Part shown: positions 46,696-56,003 of the stretch, piece by piece
How the letters are laid out: the number at the start of each line of letters is the position of its first letter
Numbering within the stretch: the stretch's first letter is position 1
NCBI GenBank assembly: GCA_025677825.1
Contig: JAIXMO010000015.1
Location: forward strand, 310,001 to 374,000
Origin: Helicostylum pulchrum
Lineage: Eukaryota > Mucoromycota > Mucoromycetes > Mucorales > Mucoraceae
DNA: 64,000 nt
Direction: 5' to 3'
Made by a program: the position numbers and the translations under genes
Notes under the pieces: model-generated
What the model was told of the DNA's origin: nothing
The model's database searches: none
What the model saw: only the letters and a program-made list of their open reading frames with translations

Positions 46696-48061
46696 ATTTT
46701 CAAAAAAAAATACTTTTTTTTTTTTCAAAAGGAAAGCCTACCTTTTTTTTTTATCATACCCTCTCTCTCTCTCCCATATTCAATTTGTATCTTGTAAATA
46801 AAGACCTCTATTTTCTTTTAATTTAAAAGGAACGTGTGTAACTGTATGCTTATATCTAAAAATAGAAATAAGAATGAGCACACTTTTGATTTTAAAAAGT
46901 ATAGCAAGTTTTTTTATTTATCTGCATGATATCAATTAAGTTCTACAATTTTACCCAAAGTAAAACAAAGAGAACGAGGCTTTTTTTGTCAACTTAAAAT
47001 TAAGAACAAAGTGGCACATAATGTCACTTTTTTTAAAAAGAAAGGAGAGGTATGATATGATTAAAGTTCTTGTATTTTCCACCTTTCTTGTCAGTTTTCA
47101 CTGTTATACGTAATGATTATTCTTTCGGAATTTTTTTATAGTTATAAAAAGTACATATTTTTTTTTCGGAATGCAGACCTGGAGACCATTATCTGTACAG
47201 TGTTTCGAAGCTAATCTACCCGATATGAACCGTTTTACGGGGTTTACTTGTTTTTTATACCAACAAAAGTTTAATTATGACCCGATATCTAGAATAAAAA
47301 AAGGTGATACAGTTTTTAATACAGTAGAGCGCTCCGACTGGGCGGTATAATGAAAGAAAACGTTTATTTTTAATTGGTGTTAATCCGTTTGCATGTTAAT
47401 GGAAATTTTTATTTTTGACGTTAGAAATTGATTGGTTTATTCTTTGTACCTGAGTATAGAAAAGAGAATAATGAAATTTCACTTGCAAGTTTATTCTGCA
47501 AAACCGAATCACTCTTTTTTACTACAAACGAAATTAAACACGCATCTTTGGCTTTACTTATTACAGTATAAACCGTTTTTTTTTTCTTCTTCTTCTTCTT
47601 CAAATACACTAACAACATTTTTTGTTGTTGTTGCTATTTTAGTAGTATCCGTAATACCTGAAAGGGCATTTTAATGGACACACGTAAATTTAATTTATTT
47701 TAGGTAATGTCTTTCATGGAACAAATCATGTGTGTCAAATTCTTTATCCCACGTGATGTAAATTCATGCTAGTTACAACCAGATATTGCATGTAGTGTTA
47801 CTCCCACGACATTTAAAACAAACGTTAAACATCTACGCTTTCAATGATAGCGATGTTGCTGACACCATCTATCGAGATAACGCCGTCCTTACTTCGAGCA
47901 AGAGTCACTCTTATGCTGGATCAATTGGTGTCCCATTTTATCATTATCTGGTACTCTATATTTATTTATCTCTTTAATGTGTTTCATTTGTGACTGAATT
48001 CAGTGTAACAAAAAGAATTTTAATGCAAAAAAAAAGCCCTTCTTCCCCTTCATTAAACAAT
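46696..48061. other. Gene-poor interval before the zinc-finger pair
   Basis: About 1.4 kb. The left part is 3' UTR-like AT-rich DNA. Around 47690-47980 the plus strand has coding-like scraps (for example NIYAFNDSDVADTIYRDNAV) without a complete frame, probably debris. No gene supported. Confidence 0.4.
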
Positions 48062-48675
48062 ATGCGACAAAAAACAGAAAGCGTTAAAAAAAACATGTCT
48101 ATTCAAGATATAAAATTAGAGAGGCCAAAGACTAGAGCTTATATTAAGCAAGAAGCTGATGACAACAAAGAGTATTTGTTCATCTTGACGACAGGCCAGA
48201 ACTTTATCAAGGAATAGATTGTAAGAGCCCAAGTAAGGATAATCCGGGGTGTAACAGATATTGTGCTGATTGCCAAAAAGTATATTTTTCAAAAAGTTTA
48301 CGTCAAATTCATAAGGATAGAATCCACGGTATCGAACGACTTGGATTTTCACCAAATGTAGATGATGACCCAGATGTTAGCGATTCAAATAACTGTTCTT
48401 TGTGCGATAAAACATATTCTGGAAAACGCACATACAGATACCATATGATTCGTAGTCATAATGTGCGTATCCCCAGGAAACATATCGAGTTTAGAGATGT
48501 AGCATCTGTTGTGGGTCTTTTAAAAAAGCACTGCAACGTCTGTGATAAAACATACACAAAAATATTTTACTATAGACATCATATGTCTAGCTATCACCAT
48601 TTAAAATTTAGTAAAAAATGGAATTTTTTATTTTTGATTAAGCCAACAACTTCATTTTCATTACACCAAACTTAG
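48062..48675 (+). pseudogene. Truncated and frame-broken copy of the C2H2 zinc-finger gene
   Basis: The sequence starts with MRQKTESVKKN and ERPKTRAYIKQEADDNKE, a close relative of exon 1 of the intact gene 1.1 kb downstream (which has RTRAYIKQETEDSKE). At about 48170 it jumps to sequence matching the middle of the intact gene (PELYQG..., near 50250), but in the wrong frame. About 900 nt equivalent to the intron and first fingers are missing. Three fingers then follow (RYCADCQKVYFSK, NCSLCDKTYSGKRTYRYH, HCNVCDKTYTKIFYYRHH). Similarity ends near 48615, with unrelated residues to a stop at 48673-48675. Transcription or use of the finger frame alone cannot be excluded. Confidence 0.7.
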
Positions 48676-49209
48676 CCGTCAACTCTAGAACAGCTTGACA
48701 TCGAAGCTTTAGAAAGTATGTTGATCTGCTAGTCAATTTATCGTTGTAATCCATTTGTGAAGACTCGGATAACCAAGTAAAGTTAGACTTGAGATCAGCA
48801 TAAAAATATTTACAAAGGCTTTGCTGATAAACTGTGTAGAGTCTTATGGTAGGAAAAGGGATAATGACCCACATTTCGAGCAATATTCGGTTACTGATAG
48901 GGAAACATCTAAACCTGCGCATAATGGTAGATATGACAATGTGTGTGTTCGACTGACGAATAGTGGATGACTTCCAAAACTCAAAAATGATTAAAAGATT
49001 AGTTTAGTGCGGCTCTTAAAATCTTGAAAGTTTAGTTTACAGTCAAAATCTATTGGCCCCTTCTAAATAGGAGGCCTCTCATATTTACTCAATTGACCAA
49101 TAAATTTTTTCTCGCTTACGTCTCACTAAAAAAATTGCCGTCCCAGGAGAAAGGACGTTTCACTTTTTTTTTAAAAAAAAAACCCCTCTTTTTCCCTTTT
49201 AAAAACAAT
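48676..49209. other. Spacer between the zinc-finger copies
   Basis: About 530 nt. A minus-strand frame at 48638-48922 has no recognisable content. The last 60 nt before the start codon contain a C-T-rich and poly(T) tract resembling that before the broken copy, so the promoter was probably duplicated with the gene. Confidence 0.45.
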
Positions 49210-51008
49210 ATGATACAAGAAACATATAAAAACGTCGAAAGTAACGCGTTAGAGCATACTTTGAAAGCTGGTAGTCCTAGGACAAGAGCCTACATTAAGC
49301 AGGAAACTGAAGATAGCAAAGAATCTTTAAGGTGTTCTTTGTATTCCCCTGTTACTGTCGAACCGTTTCTTCTAGGAATATGTAAAGATGAAAATTATCG
49401 CCCTACCAAAAAAGCTCCGCGTAAGTGTTGAAAATAGAAAAAGAAAGAAATGACTCGACCTGACATTCATTATATATAGCTTTATCGAAAAGCATCGAAG
49501 ACAGACATTGTAGTCTATGTAGCATCACATTTATTAATAGAATCATTTTTCTTGACCACGAACTTCACTCCCATAAAACTAAAGAGATACCCATTATCGA
49601 TCTGAAAACCCTTCGTTGTAATATTTGCAATAAGAGCTACACAACTCCTTACTCGTATCGCAGACATATGGCTGATCGAAATGGTATTGACGTTCCACGT
49701 ACCAAACCAGGAACAAAAGCAGACATATCGAAAGCACCTGATGTAGACGATCCAAACAATTACTGTGTGTCATGCAATCATACTCATACGTCGCGAAGCA
49801 ACTTCGATAAGCATTTAGTAAGTGTACATCATATGCCGCGTCCTAAACGAGCCTCAAAAGTATTACGCAGACCAAAACATATGAAGCCAACAATTGATAT
49901 TTTAAACCTCTATTGCGATATATGTACCAAAACATACCTCTCAAAGATGACATATATACAACATTTGGTTCGACTTCATGAAATGATCTTACCAGATAGC
50001 TACTCGGAATTAAGCAATTTTGATATAAAAAGTCTTTATTGTAAAACGTGCGATGTAAGGTATAAACTCAAAAAGCGTTTTATTAAACATTCGCGAGAAA
50101 TACATGGTACTGAGCTACCATCTCATCCTGTTTTGATACCAAATATCAATGATCAAAATAATTATTGCGCTGCATGCGATAAAACATCTTCCAGTAGAAA
50201 AACCTACCTACATCATTTGGGTTCCGTTCACGTTGAAGAAATACCAGAACTTTATCAAGGAGTAGGTTGTAACGTTCCTAGTAAAGAAGACCTAAGGCGA
50301 GAAAGATATTGTGCTGATTGCCAAAAAGTATTTTTGTCAAAACGTTTTCACCAAATTCACAAAAATAAAATACATGGTATCGAGCCGCCTAAACGTTTGC
50401 CAAATGCTGACGATCCAGATATTAACAACCCAAATAATCATTGTACTTCTTGCGATAAAACATATTCCAATATTCAAAATTATCGACGCCATTTGGTAAT
50501 TGCTCATAGTTTGCTTCTCCCTGATCTACCCAGAAACGTTCTTTCAATCAGCAATATAGAGCCCGTTGTGGACCTTGTAAGTAGCCATTGTAATGCATGT
50601 GATAGAACGTACTCATCAATGGGTTACTATCGATATCATATGTCTAAATATCACCATATAAAAATACCCAGAATTAATCCATGGTTAATTTCTGTTAATC
50701 GTAATGAAACGCCAGTTATTGATGGAGTAAGCAATCACTGCACAGCATGTGACAAAGTATATAGCGATAGAGGCGGTTATAGGCGTCACTTGTATGTAAT
50801 TCATAACATCATACTGCCTCACCCTAGATATAAACACCGGTTTAATAATGGCGATACTATTCCCGACGTAAACGATAAAAATAATCATTGCGCCTCATGT
50901 GATATAACATACTCGGATAGAATGGTTTATACGCATCACTTGCATGAAATCCATAATATAATGATTAAGCTGGAAGACACGGACAAATCAACAACATTAT
51001 ATATTTAA
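49210..51008 (+). CDS. Multi-finger C2H2 zinc-finger protein with spaced fingers (579 aa)
   Basis: Two exons (49210-49420 and 49480-51008) give 579 aa. Exon 1 (70 residues) has no finger but carries RTRAYIKQE, whose IKQE fits the SUMO consensus. Exon 2 encodes about eleven C2H2-type units of the form C-x2-C-x12-H-x4/5-H; the second lacks the last His (RRHMADRN). They are not joined by the usual short TGEKP linkers but by 20-30 residue linkers. Several linkers contain a D-x-x-N-x-(Y/H)C entry (PNNYC, QNNYC, PNNHC, VSNHC, KNNHC) and a hydrophobic exit such as (I/M)xLP. Typical units: YCDICTKTYLSKMTYIQHL, HCTSCDKTYSNIQNYRRHL, HCTACDKVYSDRGGYRRHL. The tail IMIKLEDTDKS holds a second psi-K-x-E site. 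Likely a nuclear nucleic-acid-binding regulator; target unknown. It matches a spaced-finger family I associate with zygomycetes. Confidence 0.85.
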
Positions 51009-51653
51009 CCCTCGCTCGAAAAAGTTTTTTTTTAAATAAAATTACTTCTTTTATAGAGAAACTGTGTCATGTAAATATTTATCACCCTTTTTTTTTTTTG
51101 TTACCTAGCCATCATAATTCAGTAACATACCTATCAACCGTCAAATATACGTTACATCAAACTTTTAATTTGACTTATCAAGAAAAAGATCCAATATATA
51201 GTAGTTTAAAACCTATTTGGGAACTTTCATTAGCATATATATATGTAACATATATCTCAATGAAGAATGTCGCCCTCTCTCTCTCCCTTTTACAATTACC
51301 AAACTTTTTTTTTCAATCTCCGGATAAAACATCCCGAAAATGGGATGGATTTTTCCGAGAACCTTAAATTCAATTTTCTTATAAACTTTACTTTTCCACG
51401 ATTTAATTGTAAAGAGGGAGGGGTTTATATATTTTTTTTTGATTTGGGGAATTGACGCGTATTGCCTTTTATGTGTATATAAAAGTGACCCCAATAAAAC
51501 TAGCTCTTTTTTTTTTCAATCGCAATGATCATTGTAACACGAAGCTGTAAAAAAAAAAAAAAAAAAAAAAAAAACTCAATCGAGATTAGTAAAATGGTTT
51601 TTATTTCAGCAATATAAATGTTTCAATGAGATTTGTAATAGCGAGAAAAAAAA
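51009..51653. other. Intergenic interval between zinc-finger and RTA1-like genes
   Basis: About 650 nt with short unsupported frames on both strands. A poly(A) run of about 25 lies at 51549-51574. It should contain 3' UTRs of the two converging genes. Confidence 0.5.
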
Positions 51654-52559
51654 TTAATTCGTTTCTGTAATATAAGCGGTACCCTTTTCTGTTTGACTTA
51701 TACTTGATTCTGAGCTAGGTACTTGAGTTCCCTCACTATCGATCAATTCAGCATCGGTTTTAGGCAAGTAATTACCAATAAAGAAGACACTATAGGCCAA
51801 GAAACTGATAGCAATCAAGAGCGTATCAAACACATAGAAAGCCCATTCTAATATAGCAATAGGACCGCCGTACCCAGTAGCGTATTCAGCTACACGATAA
51901 ATCGACCGAAGATACAACAAGAAGATGGTAACGTACAAGCACCAAATCAAATTTTTCTTGGCATCGGGACGCCCCTCGACATAATAATTATACTGAGGAC
52001 TACGATGAATATAGATGGTGATACAAGTAAACGAAGCAAAGAAAAATAATTGTAATGAAAGACCGACCAGTGTAATAGCAATACCGACATCATTTAAAGA
52101 AATTGTACTTTGCATGCCACCACCAGCGCCCTGCAAGACAAATGAAAAGATATCGCTTGAAAAGAAGAACCAAGTAACAAATTTAGTGCGAAGGTAGAAT
52201 TTATCGGTTTGTACGTTTGATAATCGAATGATTTCACCAACCGCTTTGTAATTGACAAGAGCTAATGCGTTGGGAGCTAGTAATAAGAACAAAGTCATAC
52301 CAATGTATCGACCCATATCAGTGAAATCTGCACAGGCAATACGGACTGCATAACCAATGGTCTCCATTAAAGCAGTAAAGGCCAAGATGTACAGAAATTT
52401 AGGACTTTTGGATCGGTATACTCTGGCAGCTAAGAATAAAGTAAATAAAGCGTAAACGACTAGACCTACATAGGCAAGTGGTTTGTTGGGTCTATAATGG
52501 AAAAATAACATGGTTTTATCCATGCCATTAGAATTCATAAAATCTTCTCTTGCTCCCAT
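51654..52559 (-). CDS. RTA1-like seven-helix membrane protein
   Basis: A single exon gives 301 aa with seven hydrophobic helices. Signatures of the fungal RTA1/RTM1 family are present: YRPNKPLAYVGLVVYALFTL near the start, METIGYAVRIA in helix 3, MTLFLLLAPNALALVNYKAV, FFFSSDIFSFVLQGAGGGMQ, and RSIYRVAEYATGYGG before the last helices. Fungal family members include Rta1 (7-aminocholesterol resistance), Rsb1 (sphingoid long-chain base export) and Pug1 (porphyrin transport). The substrate here is not known. The acidic Ser/Thr-rich C-terminal tail (SEGTQVPSSESSISQTEKGT) is cytosolic and may be phosphorylated. I chose the ATG at 52559; upstream in-frame codons run through a poly(T) leader and have no conserved content. 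Confidence 0.92.
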   Translation of the reverse strand: MGAREDFMNSNGMDKTMLFFHYRPNKPLAYVGLVVYALFTLFLAARVYRSKSPKFLYILAFTALMETIGYAVRIACADFTDMGRYIGMTLFLLLAPNALALVNYKAVGEIIRLSNVQTDKFYLRTKFVTWFFFSSDIFSFVLQGAGGGMQSTISLNDVGIAITLVGLSLQLFFFASFTCITIYIHRSPQYNYYVEGRPDAKKNLIWCLYVTIFLLYLRSIYRVAEYATGYGGPIAILEWAFYVFDTLLIAISFLAYSVFFIGNYLPKTDAELIDSEGTQVPSSESSISQTEKGTAYITETN

Positions 52560-53231
52560 TTTTTTTTTTTTTTTTTGGCTTCTAGAAATAAAAAAAAATG
52601 GTAATTGCGCGGAGAAAAAGAAAAAACTGTTTTTTTTATTTCGCTTCAGTTTTAAAATGTATATATATACCAATTGAAGAATAGGGTCGTACACATTGTA
52701 TCTGTACGACCTACCGGCGAGCTCTAGATTACTTTTTTTACTTTCTTTAATATGAATCAGCTAGTTATCAATACATATTATCGAATTTAATTCTCGGAAT
52801 TGGTTTAAATTGGTTATGTCTGCACTGTCTAAAAGCTATGAACCCATTGAGTGGATAAGTATACTTGAAAACGATATAAAAATTATTTAAAAAAAGGAGG
52901 CCGAATTTGACCGAATTTGCCGCGAAATAACGATTACGGATAGGCTCATCGTACTTTAGAGATGAGTCTTTTTCTTATCAAATGATGGAAACAATAAACA
53001 AATACCATCCCCGTATATTTTTAAATCATCTATTCGTTAAGTACCCCCCCCCCCCAGAAAAAAAAAGTAAATACGTTTTAGAAATTATAACCTTTTCTTG
53101 AAAAAAGACGGTTAAATGGGGTGTAATAATTACATTAGGGTGTAACCTAAAGTAAAAAGTCGATAAGCCATCAGTATAATTTATAGATTTTTTTTCTTCC
53201 ATTGAAAAAAAAAAAGAGTCCAATCACAACG
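52560..53231. other. Promoter side of the RTA1-like gene and spacer
   Basis: About 670 nt. A T16 run sits directly at the start of the RTA1-like gene. The remainder has no supported frame. A C12 run lies near 53044-53056. Confidence 0.4.
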
Positions 53232-53456
53232 TTAAATATGCGCACTTATTTTTTCTTTTTCTATTTTTTTAAAAAAAAAGTAAGCGGACTGTAATTTTTC
53301 TAATTGATCCTTTTGGCCACCAGAACGAGTAAGGTTACTGGATCCATTGCGTGCTCGCAAGATATGTTCGCTGACATAAAACCGCACTGCAAGTACCCAC
53401 TGCCAAAAAAAAAGGTCCGTATGACATGTCTGGGGGGGAGGACTAGAATTATACAT
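53232..53456 (-). pseudogene. Possible coding relic (SEHILRARNGSSNL fragment)
   Basis: The minus strand contains an open 74-codon frame whose central part, QWVLAVRFYVSEHILRARN and SGGQKDQLEKLQSAY, has the look of real protein (charged helices, balanced composition), unlike chance AT-rich frames. It ends in low-complexity Phe/Lys. No start, partner exon or known domain is evident. It may be a shed exon of a repeated or transposed gene. Weakly supported. Confidence 0.25.
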
Positions 53457-53483
53457 TGGTACGACGTTGTGAAACTATGAGTC

Positions 53484-53568
53484 GAGTGAAGTAAAATCAT
53501 GTTTTACTCTAAATGAAAATGGATATGAGCTAAGTGAAGTAAATCATGTTTTACTCTTCTAAATGACT
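53484..53568. repeat. Two tandem copies of a palindromic motif
   Basis: Two near-identical units about 48 nt apart contain GTGAAGTAAAATCATGTTTT and GTGAAGTAAATCATGTTTTA respectively, followed by ACTCT and CTAAATGA/TAAATGA. Each unit is partly self-complementary (AGTAAA...TTTACT). They may be a duplicated operator-like site or the ends of a small repeat element. Confidence 0.5.
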
Positions 53569-53644
53569 TGTAAGCTTCACATATAACGTAATATCGTAGA
53601 AGTGAAAAGCTATTTTTTATTATATTTTAACCCAAGCTGTATAT

Positions 53645-53803
53645 TTATTCTATCAAAGTAGACGACAAGTCTATTGCTCCAGCATTAATAGAATTCGCTG
53701 GAGGTATCACATATTCTTTGAAAAGCTTCACAAGCATAATAATGTTTTGTACATGTGTATCTCCGCCACTATCAATGTACCAGATACCTCCAGGAAACTC
53801 CAA
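53645..53803 (-). pseudogene. Coding relic (53 codons, IWYIDSGGDTHVQNI fragment)
   Basis: The minus strand has an open run of 53 codons ending in a stop at 53645-53647: LEFPGGIWYIDSGG, THVQNIIMLVKLFKEYVIPP, NSINAGAIDLSSTLIE. The composition and amphipathic helices are strongly protein-like, but a TGA lies immediately upstream and there is no start codon. It is probably the C-terminal remnant of a gene or mobile element. I do not recognise the family. Confidence 0.35.
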
Positions 53804-54004
53804 TCATTTATTTGAGAAGTCCCAAACGTGCTCGCATGGAAAAAAACGGTAATCGACTTCGCGCTTAACTCTCATTAATACATAGTTTATGTGGGAACCG
53901 AAATTCCGTTTTTATTTAAATAAAAAAAGTGACTGTTTTCAATTAATTAAAGCAAAAAAAGAAATCAACTTTTTTTTTTTCTAAAGCTTTTTACTTTATA
54001 CACC

Positions 54005-55802
54005 ATGTCAAACATCTATGCTCTAGAACCTCACACAAAGTAAGACTCCCCTCACTCACTTTATACTAAAAAAAAAAACTAATAAATAATACAGCGGTAA
54101 AGTTATTTTACATACAACTTCCGGGGATATAGAAATCGAGTTATGGGGAAAAGAAGCACCTAGAGCAACACGTAACTTTATCCAACTTTGTTTGGAAGGG
54201 TACTACGATAATACCATCTTTCATCGTGTTATACCTGATTTTCTCGTACAAGGCGGTGACCCAACCGGAACCGGTCAAGGTAATACACAAAACCAACGAA
54301 CCATACACTCTTCTTTTCTTTTTTTTACTTACACAATGTAGGTGGAGAATCCATTTACGAAGAAGGCTTTCCGGACGAATTTCATTCGCGATTACGGTTC
54401 AATCGACGTGGTCTTGTAGGTCTTGCCAACACGGGGCAAGACGACAACGGCTCACAATTCTTCATTACGTTAGATCGCGCCGATGATTTAACCAAGAAAC
54501 ACACATTGTTTGGCCGAGTTGCAGGCGACACGTTATTTAATGTCATGAAGATGACCGAGTTAGAATTAGATGAGAATGAAAGACCATTGTATCCACCTCG
54601 TATTAAAAGTGCTGAGGTTGTGTTGAACCCGTTCGACGATATTATTCCTCGTATTACTGCTGAAGAGAAACGAGTAGCCAAGTTGATGGATAGGAAGAAA
54701 TTGGAGGCTGAACAGTTGAAAGAAAAGAGAAAAGGAGCAAAAAAGTAAGTAAAGAACAATAACCAAAAAAGCAAGTAATTAAAATAACAGTTTTTTAGAC
54801 GGTTGAATTTGTTGTCTTTTGGTGAAGAAGCAGAGGAATTTGAACCACCTGCTTCAGAAAAGAAAAAGATGAAGAGCACGTATGATTTTATGGAAAACGC
54901 AGTACCTCCACCCAAAGAATTACTTGAAGAGTTGAAACAAGCCAGTCCAAAGGAAGAAAAGAAGGCTGAAACGGTTGTTTCAATTCAAGAGAAATTAAAA
55001 GAGAAAGTAAGAGCTGCAGAAGAAAGAAGAAAGCTAGCAAAAGAGGAAGAAGAAAAAGCAAAGAAGGAAGAAGAAAAACGAATTGAAACACCTGCAGAAC
55101 AACGATTGAACACAATTGAAAAGTTAAAACAGGATATTCGAGACATTTCTAAAATAACTGAAGACCCTGTTGTTGAAACGAAACAAAAAAAGAAATCGCT
55201 TGTTGAACTAGAGCGTGAAAAGTACATGTTTACCAACAAAACCAAAAAGAAGAAGAAATCCAATGAAAAAGTAGACGACAGCGATGTAAGTTTTTCAATA
55301 TATATACATAACCTCTCCCTCACAAAAACTCAAATATTTATTAATTTAGGCCTTTGAAAAATTAATGGCATTCACAAGCAAACTCTCAAAAGCAAAACCT
55401 GAATCGAACAGTTCTGAAAAGAAGGAGACAAAGATTTGTAAATTGCACGATATTCCCAACTGTGAATCCTGCTTTGATGTTACCGGTATGGAAATTGACG
55501 ATACAGACGACGGTTGGATCTCGCATAAACTAGTATTTGATAAAGACTTGAAAGGAAAAGATTTAATGCAAAGACGAGAGACTGTTGATGACTATGTTGT
55601 GATCGATCCAAGAGACAGAGAGGCTAAAGCAAAACAAGAAGAGTTTGATAAAAAACGACACTTGAAGAGTAAAGTGGGTCCTGCCTTTAGAAGAGAAGAT
55701 GATAGGAAGCTTCATGATTATAAGAGACGCGATGATGGTGGTCGTCGTGATGATTATAATGATAGTAAGAGATCCAGATACAATGATGATAAAAGAAGAT
55801 AA
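54005..55802 (+). CDS. CWC27: Spliceosome-associated cyclophilin CWC27
   Basis: Cwc27 joins the activated spliceosome with Cwc22 near the exon junction machinery. Five exons (54005-54039, 54095-54279, 54342-54744, 54799-55285, 55350-55802) give 520 aa. Residues 1-175 are the cyclophilin fold: GDIEIELWGKEAPRATRNF, IFHRVIPDFLVQGGDPTGTG, NGSQFFITLDRADDLTKKHT and LFGRVAGDTLFNVMKM. The Trp of cyclophilin A that contacts proline is replaced (DDLTKKH), as is usual in Cwc27, so isomerase activity may be weak or absent. The C-terminal part is a Lys/Glu-rich coiled coil, then CKLHDIPNCESCFDVTG and GWISHKLVFDKDLKGKDLMQ, a conserved Cwc27 segment. The end is an Arg/Asp-rich tail. It converges on the BAG6-like gene with a 201 nt gap. 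Confidence 0.95.
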
Positions 55803-55880
55803 TACGTGTGTACATATATATAAAAAATGACCCCTCTTTTTTTTATTATAATTTATTTGAAATCTAAAGAAAGTAACTGT

Positions 55881-55881
<1 letters not shown>

Positions 55882-55915
<34 letters not shown>
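55882..55915. repeat. A34 homopolymer
   Basis: An uninterrupted run of 34 A lies in the spacer between the converging CWC27 and BAG6-like genes. Similar runs occur at 58667-58696 (A30), 58750-58774 (T25) and about 20710-20738 (T run). They are assembly-length-uncertain and strain-variable. Confidence 0.9.
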
Positions 55916-55917
<2 letters not shown>

Positions 55918-56003
55918 GTACGGAAGAAAAAAAGGGGGTTGAAAAAGGTATATAAACATTTAGTCAGTGAGACTGATACATATTAAATTTGTTATTGTAA
56001 TAT

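Noticed and set aside
54985..55323. Minus-strand Phe/Ser-rich frame within CWC27
   Set aside because: Antisense of the Lys/Glu-rich coiled coil.
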